Assembly (NCBI GenBank): GCA_036346225.1
Contig: JARFIW010001088.1
Coordinates: forward strand, 1,798,001-1,862,000
From: Platerodrilus igneus
Lineage: Eukaryota; Arthropoda; Insecta; Coleoptera; Lycidae
Direction of reading: 5' to 3'
Length of the DNA stretch: 64,000 bases
Part shown: positions 11,461 to 24,129 of the stretch, one piece after another
Layout: the number at the start of each line of letters is the position of its first letter
How positions within the stretch are numbered: position 1 is the first letter of the stretch
The notes under the pieces: model-generated
Seen by the model: only the letters and a program-made list of their open reading frames with translations
The model's database searches: none
What the model was told of the DNA's origin: nothing
Translations under genes and position numbers: made by a program

Positions 11461-13014
11461 AGAGCTTATATGGCTTTTTCAGTATCCTTTATCGCAATTA
11501 AATTTAGGGTATGTAAAATACAACGATAATATTTTATCCTCATCATAATTTAGTCCGTCTTCAAAATCTGGTAAGTATTTTATTATTATATCATAACAAT
11601 TTTGTAACAAATTGATATTTTTAATTGAAATACTCTGGAACACTATACATTTTAAAAGATTTTGCCATGTTGGAAGCATTATCAGTCACAGCAAACATAA
11701 TTGTTCTTTCTGAAAACAAGTTATAACTATTATGTATGTTATATGACGTTTTTCCTATTCCTTTATAGGAATTTTATATTACTCTAAATTTTGCAAAGCA
11801 ATAGTATATGTGTTAAACAAGGAGAGATAGCATGTATAACTAGAACGATATTACTTGGAATAAACGCCGCGATTTTAGACGCTAATTGGTTTTTCTGAGA
11901 ATCTTGCATCATAATGTTTCTCATTTCTCTAGTAGCTTTTAGATATAGATAATTTTAAGTATATATAGAAGCCTTTATTGATTAGGATTTATTTATTCAA
12001 GTCTGTTATTAAATCGCGAAACGTAATTTTAATTAAAGCACGAACTGTTGCTATGCGAAGATAGTAATTAGAGTATATAGCAAAAATACTGTAATTTAAT
12101 AGTTGCGAGGTTGTAATAATTATGGAAGTGATGTTTTGTAAACGAAAATTACATTTAAAAGTGGAATTACAATGAATAAAATTCTTCAAAATAAAGCTAT
12201 TTTAAAATGAAAATTTTATTAAATAATCCAAAGTAAGATTTAACCAGATATTTACTTTGGTAATCCCTGTTTTCAACATGGAGAAACTTGTAAGCTGAAT
12301 TAGAAATCAATTTAAAAATAAGAAGATTTTAATTAGGAGGTGCATTTTTGTGGATTTTGCAAGTATTAATTTTAGATTTATTTTAACTGATATTATAGTA
12401 TTTGGATATAGTTTAAGGTAGTCCTAATAATTTTTTCTTGTAACGTATTTTTTTATCAGGAGTTTGTGTTTAGAGTTCAAAATACTCTGACCTTTTAATA
12501 GATTGCCTGACAAGGATTTTTTTGGCCAAAACAAATCTTACAAGCGTGGAAATAATTATAACCAGGTAAACCATCCACAAAAAAAAAAGTTTAATTCTGT
12601 AAATTTAAAATAAGGTAAGCAATAATTTCTGTGTAATAAATACTTTTTAGAAATTATTTTATGCTTGAAAGAAACAATGTTGTAAATGTTCTAAATGCTT
12701 TTTATGAGAGAAAATATTTCATACTGTATAAATGGTAATTAAAAGAAGGAAAATATAAGGTCTTGAACAGGAGTTAAATTTGTATCTTAGTCTTTCAGGG
12801 ATTATGCGTTTACCAATTACGCCACCGAGGTTGATGACTATAATTGGAAAATTTACAAATCTGAATCGTGTACACAAACATACATTAGTCTAACTTTTAA
12901 TTACGTTCAGCATTTTTATCAATCCTATCTGACATTGTCAAGTTTTTGACTCATGTCAGTTATAGACAGGAAGCAACGCTCAAAATTACGGCTATAAGTC
13001 AAGTATTAAATGTA

Positions 13015-13054
<40 letters not shown>

Positions 13055-14099
13055 GTTTTAAAAGATTAAAAATAAATATAAACGAAGCAATTTTAAAACA
13101 CCCTGTATAAAGGAATAAACAGAATTTACGGGCGAAATTTATTCCAGTTAGTTCATTTTTAAGTAACGGGTATTAATCAAATTGTACAAATAATGATAAA
13201 TATTTAGTAGGTTTGCAATGAAATTAAATGGTAGAAGTCAATGTCATTAATTTATTAATTTAATTGAAATTAATTAAACGGTTATTGACGTATCATATGC
13301 ATAAAAGCGTGTAAAGGTCAATAATACCAAGGTGAGACGCGTTGCTAACAAACAAATATACAAGTGGGGTTGCAATACGTGGAAAATCCAACTCGTAGAA
13401 GTGTTATTTAAAACGCTCGTTAAGATTAAACACCTGCAGAATTTTAAATGTCAAGTTCCAATAATTTTGTATAGATAAAGATGAAGATTCTACGTATATC
13501 GGGTAAACCGTCGCATGCGTTCTCTGGAAATACTTATGAGGGGTTATTTAAATCACGTAGTAAGTCCACGTGATGTAGATAGCAAATAAACAGAAATATT
13601 GATTTTCTACCACTCAAGCAAGGTTAGAAAGAGACGTAAAAAACGCATAAGCATAGGACAACGGTTGTATAGGCGGGATTTGTGAAGCGTCAGTAGGTCT
13701 ACGATTGGTCGATATGGTTAATTTGACTTGAAACAAACACGAGGATAGTGTAGCGTTGTTTTCTGAAAATATTATAACAACGTGCTAAAATTCGCGGGAT
13801 TAAATATTGGTTGAGTGCAAAATTGTAAGAATGTGTTGTTGTAGATGGGGATGTCGGATGAAAAGGCGGCCAGGAGGTGGCAGCCTAAGTGTATAAATGT
13901 TTTTGGACAACGTGGTGAAGGCCCTTAATGTTTCGATCGCTTAAAACGACGTATGAAAGTATCACGTGTTGTAAGTATTATAAAATCATTTAAATTATAT
14001 TGCATGGTGGTAGCCTCTTAATTAGTACGCGGTTAGTGTGCCGAGATTACATTTTTTAATTCAGGTATCACCTATAATTTTTAACCAACTCGTGTCGGG
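11461..14099. other. Non-coding stretch with a (TA)n tract
   Basis: No gene was supported. A (TA)n run lies at about 13,019-13,048. From about 13,320 to 14,000 CpG content rises relative to neighbours and an ATG frame with a GTAAGT-like donor near 13,970 could be a promoter-proximal exon, but nothing recognisable is encoded. Confidence 0.4.
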
Positions 14100-16010
14100 A
14101 CATTAAGTAACGTGGTTTTAAGCAACTAATTGTGAAAGACGTATGTTTAAATGGAATTTGGAATTTGATTACACCGTGAAGGCGGCATTAGCAGTTCAAC
14201 TTAGATTTGGTTCGTCTAGTAACAGCGAGAAACGGCCTGCAGACCAGATAGAAGAAATACATGGCATCGTTCACAGAGTGGAGATCGTCTAGAAATTTCC
14301 AGGTAACGATTTGAAATTGTGATTCTTATAAACTGTGAATATTGAGTGACGTATGAGAGTGTTTTTGAAGGTAAGGTGGATTATTTGCGTATTAAACATA
14401 ATACGTGTAAATAACTTTATTATGGTATTTAACTAGAAATTTGAAGGTGTCTATAAAGCTTTTTAACGTTCCATCAGAACGTGAAATTTTTTGAAGAGTA
14501 CATGGCTTTGTTTTGTTAATTTGTTGTAAGAGTATGCAAAGTAGAAGGGCATACATTATGCATAATTAGCTGGGTTATCATGAGCTCACCATACCCCAGA
14601 GTTTACTTAGGAAAAAAACAAAATAAATTATAAAGAAAGAATTTTAGAGAAGGTATTATTCAAGGCCCATTTACTCCGGGTACATTTTATGTGTTTGCTG
14701 ATTTAAAAATAAAATACAGGACATTACTAAATAAGATTTACTGAAGTGTAACGTGATCAATGAAATATGGACAATATTGAATTTCATTTGTAAATAGTAA
14801 TAAATAAAAGATTGTATGTTGGTTGTATTTTGTGGTTTTATTGCGAGTGTGTGTGTACGATTGAGAATATGAGAGTGAATCTAGATATCTAAGAGGAAGT
14901 CCAAATGAGCTAGCCGGAAGCAGGGGCAGAAAATTGGCAATTTAACTGAGGAAGAGAGGAAAACGGGTAGAAATATTTTTTTTGTAAATTATTTAATTTT
15001 TGAAAATTTTTCTATTTTTGAATTTGAAAATTTAATAAGATTTCGAATATAATTTTTATTGGTGAGGATTTTACCTAAGATCCACGGCAATTTATGACGG
15101 CCCAAAGTTGGGGCTCGAATGTTTTTTGAAAGAGTACTAAATCAGAGCGGTGTTCCACGGCAATATATATTGCTATGGTCGGGGACTTAAACTTTTAACA
15201 TTACCAGTGTCATCAAATACTTTTCAAAAATAAAAAATTTCAAAAAAAACATTTCTTACCCGTTTATTCTGCTGCAACAATCTTCAGGCAGCTTCCCTGG
15301 CTAGCTCAGCTGTACCTCTTCTCGGATACCTAAATATAAAACCATTCTTCCTTCACACTCGCACACCATTCAATAAAATCACCAAATAATACAACAATCA
15401 TACAATTCTTTATTTATCGCTATTTACAGACAAATTATTCACATGTATAAAACCAGTTTAATATACACTAATTACAAACTCAAAATAAGATATGTTTTTA
15501 AAGTCCTTGCTTTTCTAATTATTTGCAAACAAATATAATACGATATGAGTAAATGGGCCCCACATATTACCCTAATTGATTGTACACTGGAGTATGGTGA
15601 GCTCATAATAACCCAGTTTATTTAATATATGCCTTTTACCTTGCATAAATTAATACAAAATTGATAGAACCGTTTACCCTTTACAATCTAATTTATATTC
15701 AGAATAAAATTTTGTAAGTTTTAAATACCCCTTTTCAATATTTAAATAACCACAATAGATTGTCCAGTACAGGTATCTTTTCCAATAAGTTTATATAACC
15801 ATAAATAAACCCCAAAATTCACTCACACAGCACAAAATTTTACAAAAGTTTCTCAGACAACAGAAATTTCAAATAAATTACCTGGAGAATGCTTCAGGCC
15901 TCCATTCCTTCGACGAAGATCACCAGAACACCTTAGCTTCGTGCCCATGCGCTGTCAGACTGAGCGGATTCACAGACGATAACCCCAATTAATTCGTCAA
16001 GCGCCTTGTT
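14100..16010. mobile_element. Inverted-repeat element (two diverged arms around a short core)
   Basis: The stretch 14,560-14,990 is repeated in inverted orientation at 15,240-15,620. Shared landmarks are the TATGGTGAGCTCA/TGAGCTCACCATA block (14,579-14,592 and 15,594-15,606), the AAGCAGGGGCAG/CTAGC block and the AAAACGGGTA/TACCCGTTT block. Similarity fades outward to about 14,100 and 16,010. The core (about 15,000-15,230) has no coding capacity. A third copy of one arm and core is at 63,135-63,600. Either a fold-back transposon or two LTR-like copies inserted head to head. Confidence 0.55.
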
Positions 16011-17227
16011 TCAAAGTACCATTCCATACCAGCATACAATCCGGTTGTTTGTGATGCTTACCCACCTATATTATGTTTCTATTTATTGGTTTTCTAGCTT
16101 GGTATGGTAGTAGCAAGACCTCTATTAATTTAATTTACACTACACGTATCTCTCGTTAGTAAATAGAAGGCCACTACTACCAAGTTACACGTGCTAGCAC
16201 AATATTTACTGTATTATGAACATATCTAATACTCACATAACAAAACTTCTACTATAATGTTGGTCTATCGTAGTAAAGTAGTATACAAGCAACGAGAAGA
16301 CAAAGAGAACCCCCCTAATTTAGCTAGAGTATTTATATCTTTCAAAATACTACTTCCCGGACACACTTCACGCGAAAAGCTTATTTTCAAATTAAGATTC
16401 TGCAAATTTTGATATCACCGTGTTGAAGATTCCTAAAATTTACTCCGTGAACGTGCCGTGCCGTACGTATCCGAAATCGCTTCCACCTGTCGCGTTTGTC
16501 TACGTTTGGAAGACTATCTGTTCCTATCCAATGATACTATTCTGTGCCGTCATAAAACCCTGCCTGTAATATTTTTATCTCTGTCGCGTTCAAACCCCCA
16601 CTTGAGTTGTAGAAAATCGATATTGCTGACAGCTCATCTCCACTCCACGTGTATTAGTACGTGCGTATTCAATATCAACGCTTTTATCTCTGTCTGTATC
16701 TGTAACATATAACCGTCGTGCATCTCCCTTGCTCTTTAAGAAATTTGTTAGCTTGTTGTTCAAACCAACTGACGGTTGAAATTATTTTCTATGAAGTCCT
16801 GTCTTATTATGCTCATAATTTCGACGAATGTAACCTTTTAAAAATGCAGGTGTTCGTTAATTATAAACCGTTTAGCACAACAATTCTTGGAGTTTATTTT
16901 TCGTCGTATTAGATAAACTGACGTTTGCTTGTTACAAAGAAACCTCTTGCCTTGGAATTATTGATTTTCCTTACCCTAGTGGGTTTTATTATGCTTTTAC
17001 TTGTTGAATTAACATAAATTAAAATTAACTATGCGTTTCTATTTGTTTTACAACTGTTTTTCTTTATGTACTTTCTAACCTACCATTATTAATTATAAAA
17101 ATACGTCAATACTTGTCCGTTCTCCCTAAATGAATTAAATAAATTTTGCGCGTAAATAATTTATTCTTTTCTCTATACAGGGTGGTCTAAATTGTACTGT
17201 TAATCCCAAATTTAACCCTTTGAAACC

Positions 17228-17232
<5 letters not shown>
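16011..17232. other. Non-coding stretch
   Basis: No supported gene. Short open frames between 16,458 and 16,912 have no recognisable motif, and the one at 16,458 has no strong coding signature. The stretch may hold upstream sequence of the zinc-finger gene. Confidence 0.4.

Positions 17233-17286
<54 letters not shown>
17233..17286. repeat. (TA)n microsatellite
   Basis: About 54 bp of TA repeats, upstream of the zinc-finger gene. Confidence 0.95.
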
Positions 17287-17289
<3 letters not shown>

Positions 17290-17790
17290 GTAGTTGATTA
17301 CACAAGGTAAGTTGATAAATATTAACGTATTACAATTATTAAAATGAAATAATAACTAAGCCTTTTATGCAAAGCCCAAATGACTGTTAATACGACCTGC
17401 CCTCTAGTTTATTCTATCGTGGACCGGTTATAGAGGTGCGTTAATTCTTCCGTAATTGCAACTATAATATTAAAGCACATTTGTGAAGATGTTTGAGAAC
17501 GTACGCAACTTTACCACAACTATAAAATTCACTTCAATAAGCATGTGTTTGATTGATGTAAGTTTATGTTTGAAGAATTATTAGCCGAAGATCTTCAATA
17601 TTTAGTTACAAAAAACGTCTTTAAGTCTTCAACTAACCTGTATATTCAACATCTCTACAATTAAAGCATGCGCTAATACACAAAGAAAATGTAAACGTAG
17701 GTATAAGTTCATCCCCGCAATGCGAAAAAAAAACTATTGAAATAACATTTGTGTGACTATATAACGTACCTGAAAGCTTTTCTAAAACAT

Positions 17791-18822
17791 ATGGATTCCC
17801 ATAATAAACAAAGGTTCTTGAAATGCAAATTATGTAATTATTCTACATTACATAAAGGTCACTTGCAATATCATTTGCGGCTACATACTGACGAACGACC
17901 ATATGAATGCAATGTATGTAGTTACTCTTCAAATTTTAAATCAAATTTGCTACGCCATGTCCGTTCACATACAAACAAACAACCATCGGATTACAATTTA
18001 TACCATTATTTGACCTCACAGAAAGGTACTTTGCAAAACGATGTGCAGGTACATACTAATAAACGACTATACGTATGTAATTTTTGCGAATATGCCACAT
18101 CACAAAAAAGTACTTTGAGAAACCATTTGCGATGTCACACTCACGAGCAAACATATGCCTGTAACTTTTGTGATTATTCTACATCACAAAAAAATAATTT
18201 GAAACACCATAAATGGTCACATACCAAAGAACGACCGTTTGCATGCAGTTTATGCGATTATTCTGGGGCACTGAGTAGTGATTTGCAAAACCATTTTAGG
18301 AGGTCTCATACTTATGAAAGACTATTTTCATGTAGTTTGTGTGATTACTCTGCATCGGTCAAATCTAATTTGCAGAGCCACATGCTGTCACATGCTAAGA
18401 AACAAAAATTTGAGTGTTATCTATGTGGTTATTCTACTCGTTGGAAGCAAGCTTTGGGACCTCATATGCACTTGCACGCTCAGAAACGACCCTTTGCGTG
18501 TAATTTCTGCGACTTTACTACATCATGGAAAGATAGTTTGCGAAATCATTTGCGTTTCCATACAAACATTCGACCGTTTGTATGTAAATTGTGTAGTTAT
18601 TCTGCATTACGAAAACAGCGTCTAAAACTTCATATGCGCTTGCATACTAAAGGAAGACCATTTGAATGCAATTTGTGTATCTATTCTTCAACCAGCAAAA
18701 GTAACTTGATGCAGCATATGCCTTCGCATACTAATGAACGACCGTTTTCGTGTAATGTTTGTAATTACTCTGCATCGCTGAAAAGTACTTTGCAAAATCA
18801 TATACGAATGCACACTAACTAA
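17791..18822 (+). CDS. C2H2 zinc-finger array protein
   Basis: The open frame runs from a stop at 17,743 to 18,822. The first ATG is 17,791, giving 343 residues. It encodes about a dozen tandem C2H2 fingers of the arthropod type C..C.Y(S/A)....K..L..H...H, joined by TGERP-like linkers (TNERP, TKERP). The frame before the ATG already reads the second half of a finger (CDY...H), so the true start may lie in an upstream exon. One finger near 17,990-18,050 has lost its first cysteines (YNLYHYLTSQ) and cannot bind zinc. After the stop, a further decayed finger (CKFCNCC) can be read in another frame at about 18,830-18,900, so the gene was once longer or is a retained part of a duplicate. Probable nuclear DNA-binding protein; target unknown. 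Confidence 0.75.
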   Translation: MDSHNKQRFLKCKLCNYSTLHKGHLQYHLRLHTDERPYECNVCSYSSNFKSNLLRHVRSHTNKQPSDYNLYHYLTSQKGTLQNDVQVHTNKRLYVCNFCEYATSQKSTLRNHLRCHTHEQTYACNFCDYSTSQKNNLKHHKWSHTKERPFACSLCDYSGALSSDLQNHFRRSHTYERLFSCSLCDYSASVKSNLQSHMLSHAKKQKFECYLCGYSTRWKQALGPHMHLHAQKRPFACNFCDFTTSWKDSLRNHLRFHTNIRPFVCKLCSYSALRKQRLKLHMRLHTKGRPFECNLCIYSSTSKSNLMQHMPSHTNERPFSCNVCNYSASLKSTLQNHIRMHTN

Positions 18823-19084
18823 CGACAGTTAAATGTAAGTTTTGTAATTGTTGCGCATTCCCAGAAACAAGCTTCTCAAAACTAGGTGTGGTCTTCATCA
18901 ACGAATTTCTTGATGCAATTAGTGTAGTCATGCAGAAATTCATAGAGATCATTTGAGGCTTTAGGTGTGTGTACTCATACTAACGAAGGAACATTTTAAA
19001 TCAAGTGAAGACATATTCAACTCAATAACATTGAATTAGTATAAACAACGATCGAGCCTAAGCTAGACAATTAATAATAAGGTA
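18823..19084. other. 3' flank of the zinc-finger gene
   Basis: Contains a decayed extra finger in a different frame just after the stop, then nothing recognisable up to the pogo-like element. Confidence 0.4.
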
Positions 19085-19201
19085 CACCGGGGCAAATGAA
19101 ACCGTAAAAATCAATAATTGAAACCTTTGCGTCTATAAAAGTCGAAAAAACTTGTCTAATTCGTAATAATTGTAGCATGTTATAGTATTAACCTTGCTTT
19201 T

Positions 19202-19621
19202 CAACGAACTTCGTTCGTTTATGAAATCGATTTGTCGTCCGTCTGTCTGTCCGTGTGTCCGTCCGAGGCCTTTCTAATGGTCGGACATCAATGTGTGATA
19301 CATCAATCGATTCAGCTCGGTGTCCTGAGCTTAAGTTTTGATGTCAGTTGAAATCGGGCCACGGGGACGCCGTGCCCCCGCGATATTCCGTCGGGAAAAT
19401 TAAAATTTCAAATAGGTCCAAAATTAATGTGCGATACATATTTGGACTCCCCTAACATAGCTGAGTCGAAATATGGTACCCCCCACAAAATCTGACCACG
19501 GATACCCGACCCCCCCGGGGAATTAATTTTTATTTTATCTGAATACTTATAATTATTACAACATAATAATTTTAATTTCTTTAAATTGTTTTAAAGTAAG
19601 TCTACATTTGGAAGTTCGTTG
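19202..19621. mobile_element. Small nested element in the pogo remnant
   Basis: Ends are inverted: CAACGAACTTC at 19,202 and GAAGTTCGTTG ending 19,621. The interior is much more GC-rich than the surroundings, with a CGTCCGTCTGTCTGTCCGTG tract. The flanks CCTTGCTTTTCAAC and CCTTGCATTTTCAAC (left, and right from about 19,628) are a near-identical direct pair, which could be a long target duplication of a SINE-like insertion. No coding capacity. Confidence 0.45.
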
Positions 19622-19847
19622 CGACAATGCCTTGCATTTTCAACTTGTTAAAAGTACATTGGTACAAAAGTGCTTACTTAAAAATAACCAAAATTCTAAT
19701 GGGGAATTGCAGTTTGTTGTAATAATCTCCACTTTCCCCTTTATATGGGGTAAGTGGACAATATGCTGAGTTTCTTCGTAAAACTATGTATATACGGCAC
19801 GGGGATAGTGGAAACAAATAGTTTATCAAAGCTTTATTTTATTTATT

Positions 19848-20263
19848 TATTTATAAAAAATTTTATCGAACATATATTGGCCTAAATCAACACAAAATGA
19901 AAGATAAGATTGCTGTCGTTTTGTACACGACTGAGAACTCGTAGCTATAGGTAAAATTAGCACAATTTGGTCTTGAAATGCAATTGAAACATCTGGCACT
20001 GTTGGGAAAAAGAATTTGCCATCACTTTTAGATGACTTGCGAAAGCAGCTGATTTCAACTTCTTGATCGAAACATTGTAGAACCTGTGCAACATAATGAT
20101 GGTAATTATTAGGATTAGTTGCAATTGGAATTTTTATAAGGACAAAATCGTCTGGTAATGCATCTCGATGAATTTCTTCTTCTATAGCAGAGGATGAAGA
20201 GTTATGCCATTCATTGTCTTCATGAGATTCAGTTTGACCAAAGTTTTCTTCATCACTAGGTCT
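19848..20263 (-). pseudogene. C-terminal tail of a pogo-like transposase
   Basis: Minus-strand frame with acidic Ser/Glu-rich start, then YHHYVAQVLQCFDQEVEISC, a basic FRKSSKSDGKFFFPTVPDV stretch and TKRQQSYLSFCVDL near the end. This order matches the tail that follows the DDE domain in Tigger/jerky-type transposases, which bears a V.Y.A.V / FLRK / F.FP..PD pattern. The DDE core itself is missing, so the copy is not functional. Confidence 0.5.
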
Positions 20264-20493
20264 GAAGTTGCTTGCACCGATTTTCTGTTAAGCTTCTTTC
20301 TTGCTTTGTCTGTAGCAACTTTGTGTTTCTTCATTTACGGTAACCGAAAAACAACTCCCTAAAAATATATTCAGGAACTAAAAGGGACTAAGTTTTGCTG
20401 TTATATAGCAGATGGCAGCCCGAGTGCTATTTTAAATACTTTTAAAATTTCAGATTTCCACTTGCCCCATATATTCACTTGCTCCGGTGTACC

Positions 20494-21065
20494 TTAATCG
20501 AAGTTACTAACAGAATAGTGTAAAATTTGTAATCGAAACAGTATAGTTTAGGCGAATGTAACTAATATAGCTTACGCTTTCATTTGTTTTATCGCCCGAG
20601 TTCTGCGGCTATAGCGAGTGACAATCTAACCAAAATTGTATTATTGCGTGAGTCATTGTTTATTTAACGTGTTAAATAATTCAAAGGTATAATTTTTGTA
20701 TCTTGTATGGCACAAGTAATTCACTTGCACGTTGCTATACTTAAATAGTTACTAAGTACTCACCTCAATAATGTATTGATTTAAAAGTATATCTAGAATA
20801 CAGTACGTAAACTTGAATAACAATGCTTTCATTCCTGTTTTCAACTATATCCCACTGAACAAGAGAAAAATTGTTTTTCAAGACGGAAAAGGAGGCACTC
20901 GTTAGCTATTCTTGGTGATATTTGATGGGCGGCATTACACTATTGGCTAGATTGCGGTAATTCGGTATTGCTCGACTAATACCATATTAGTGTTGAACTA
21001 TTATAATATGTACAATTCTACTAGAGTCTGTGTTTTAAGTTAGTTACTTTTAGATGTAAGTTAGC
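20494..21065. other. Non-coding stretch
   Basis: No gene, repeat or terminal structure recognised. Confidence 0.4.
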
Positions 21066-21199
21066 AGTACTGGCTGTGTTACCAATTTGCGGATAATTAT
21101 CCGATTTGAGGATAATTAGAAAGCATCGCGGATAATTTTCTAACCCTATCATTATGCGGATAATTTATGGATATTTTTGATTCCCCAAGAACTTCGAAG

Positions 21200-23919
21200 C
21201 AGCGATGTGCCGTATAGTTTACAGGTACTCTTTACGCAATATTTTACACGTAAAGAATGCATTTTTTATATCACCTTTGTTTTACTTTTTACGTAAAGAA
21301 TACCAGTAATAGCTTTTCTAACCTCAAAATTTAAAGCTTTAATAGTATTTGACTTTTTTTTAGAAAAGAATAGTATATACGAAGTTACGTTGTTAAAAGT
21401 ACAAAATATATACAGATATGAATATTATCCTAAAATAAAAATCAAATATAAAAACATACAAAACGAAATTAATATTCATCACTTGCATTTTTATCAACAA
21501 TTTTTAATGAGAAATATATATGTAACAACTTTTTAGAACGTTCAAGGTTAACATATTTCTCATAGATGAGTGCACGTACGACCAATTTGAAAAAAGTCTT
21601 TCTATTTGAACTGGTATCTGCATAATTTAATTGCAACTTCCGAGGGATTTGGATGCTTAATTTTTGACATATTCCAAAAGACCATTGGATCGACAACATT
21701 TTTTTCACTTAAAGTTTGGAAAACTCCTGTACTTTCCTTAAAATTATGTAAGCTATTAATGCCTCCTTCGTCCAGATTTTCAAGTAAAAAATTGTGAATC
21801 TTTTCAAGTTGCGTCGTCAAAAGTCTTGAATCTGCACTTTTATGGTAAACAGAATGTGGGTAAAAAGCAGTCAGATTATAAACATTTAATGCCAGAGTGC
21901 GTCGGTATTCTGGATTTGTACTTAGATGTATAAATTCATCTAAGAACTTAAAATTTTACTATAAATCTGTGGCTTCCTATGCAGAAAAGTTTGCACTTTG
22001 TGCTCTGTTAATTAATGTACAAATTGGATTAAAAATCAAAATATGTGCTTTGACTTCGTGAGCAAAATCATTATTAAAAACTAACGACTTTATACAAGAT
22101 TTAATTTTCTTGAAATTGTCATCATTAACAATGAGATTTTGCATAATGTGCAAATTTTTTATTAGACAAACATAAGAATCTCTGTACAAACAGCGTCTTT
22201 TATCACAAGGTAGTTTTATTCGAGAACCATGATTATCAAATAATGCTCGTTCAAAGTCAGATTGTTTAAATTCTCTTAAAACAGTAATGACATTTTTTTG
22301 TAAATTCTTCATCCAGTATATCTTTACCTAATAAATTAACTGCTTGGGCATTGCGATTCAAATGCCATATTTGAACAGTTCGACCCATTTTAAGCATAGC
22401 TGAAGCATTATCGGAAAGGACAGCATAAACATTTGTATTATATAAGTTCTTTGCTAACTGAATAGATTCGTTAGCAATCTCTGTTAGTTCATCTCCTGTT
22501 TCAGAGTCCCCAGTCAAATCCCACGCATTCAGAAAAGCTTGGGAACCTCCTGTATCATGAAGCATAGATACTACTGTTTTTGTATTGCTGGATGTGTTTT
22601 TCCAGCCATCAATTAAAAGGGCCGAATATACATTTAATGATTTAGAATTTGTATCTATACATTGTTGACATACAGTGTCTAATAGTGTTGTTGACAACAC
22701 TTTACGGATAGGTAATTTAGGTAAATCTGCCGGGCGAAGCCTATTAACAAAATTTTTGAAGTGATCCGATTCTATTACAGAAAGTGGTATATTACACCCA
22801 AAAAAAATTTGCCAATGCATTATTCATTTCTTCAATTTCCTTAGGATTTGTTTGATCAACAAAAGAGGAAACTTTGTTATTATTTTTTACGCCATGCAAT
22901 TTCCTGATTTTATTGTTGAAACTCCCAATTGACTTCAGTGACTGTGTCCTAAGGACATAGTGGTAGTGGACAACTGGAACTTGATAAACGAGTCGAGAGA
23001 TTAGACTGTGAATACTGTGATTCTGTGTCAGAACTACAATAAGATTTCTGACTGCCCGTCGATAGTGAAGATGCAGAAATTGACTTATGTCTTTTTCTGT
23101 TACATCAGGAAAAGGCGATGGCATGCTCCGCAGTAAGGATTTAAGGTCTATATTCTAAAATAAAGATAAACATGGTATAGATCGCCTACAAATTCTATAA
23201 CGCGTACATTCTCATTTCTAATAGTAATCATTTGGCCAGTTATTGAATCAAACAGCAATTCTGCTACACATGCTGCTTCAGAATTAGAATTAATAACACT
23301 GGTATTAGTTGTGTCTATAACAGCAGAGTCTTCTATTACCGAAAGTGCATCTGAATCTGAGTCATGAAGTGAAATGGATTTTTGCGAATCATAGGAATCG
23401 TAATCAAAATTTGAACGTTTTTCTTTTTTGAAGTCCTGCAAGCCAACACCACAAGCTGTCATAGTAGTGATGTTTGCTTTACATTTGAGGCGTTTCTTTG
23501 ACATATGTTTTTACAAATTTTAAATTAAACACAGTATTTAAATAAGAAATCACTTACCTGTGTGCTTGTAACCTAGAAATGTATTTGTTAAATTTTCCTT
23601 ACAAACTTCACATGCAGCAACATACTTTTTTTTGTTTACATTTACAAGGATAAATCCTAACTCATTAAATGCATCTACATTTTGTTTTCTATCCCCCCAT
23701 TTTAAACAAATTAATTTTTAGCCCTTTAATATTGACACTTCGGGTTAGGTATGAAACTATGAAGTATAATAGTATAAGTACGTATGATATGATTATAACC
23801 GCAATTAGGCGTTGTTTACATTCTACATATTGTATACATTGTTTACTTATTCTTTACACATTCTTTACATCAAAATACTAAATTGTATTCTCTACGTATA
23901 AACGCACGTCACAGCTTTG
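21200..23919 (-). mobile_element. hAT transposon (hAT-1), nested, about 2.7 kb
   Basis: The ends CAGCGATGTGCCGT (21,200) and the complement of CAAAGCTGTGACGT (ending 23,919) are similar inverted repeats with the hAT-like CAGNG start on one side, and subterminal TCTTTAC motifs on both sides. The interior encodes a hAT transposase on the minus strand. I could not see a convincing 8-bp target duplication. Confidence 0.65.
21475..23690 (-). pseudogene. hAT-1 transposase, broken
   Basis: Order on the minus strand: a BED-type zinc-finger exon (about 23,690-23,565, CEVCKENLTNTF...H) ending in a GTAAGT donor; a Ser/Asp-rich linker exon (about 23,504-23,148); a segment with SIHSLISRLVYQVP (about 23,124-22,792); the RNase H-like core (22,820-22,266) with GCNIPLSVIESDHF, LLIDGWKN and YAVLSDNASAM; and the C-terminal dimerisation region (about 21,820-21,475) with DPMVFWNM and KLLHIYFSLKIVD. 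These are hallmarks of hAT (Ac/hobo) transposases. At least four frame changes break it, the conserved SSNRKTFF region is shifted, and the protein is not expressible as it stands. Confidence 0.8.
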
Positions 23920-24129
23920 AAGCTACACTTCAAATAATATTTTAAGTTCTATTTAAATAGTAACGTGAAAATTTTTCTCGTATATTCCTGCCAAGATAAA
24001 TAGATGTGGCAACATCCAGTCAAATACAAATATCGCTCCAGTTCCTTTAAGCATCGTTTGTAATTCCCCGCAGCATAAATAAGTTAATAACACACACAAC
24101 AGGCGACACGCAGTAAATTAGAAGGTGCT

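Larger units (their letters stand above)
19085..20489 (-). mobile_element. Pogo/Tigger-like transposon remnant
   Basis: Terminal inverted repeats CACCGGGGCAAATGAAACC (left) and the complement of CACCGGAGCAAGTGAATA (right), flanked by TA on both sides (19083-19084 and 20490-20491). Internal copies of the GGGGCAAGTGG / CCACTTGCCCC phrase near both ends are typical of pogo-like elements. The coding remnant at 19,848-20,263 agrees. A smaller element is nested at 19,202-19,621. Confidence 0.65.
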
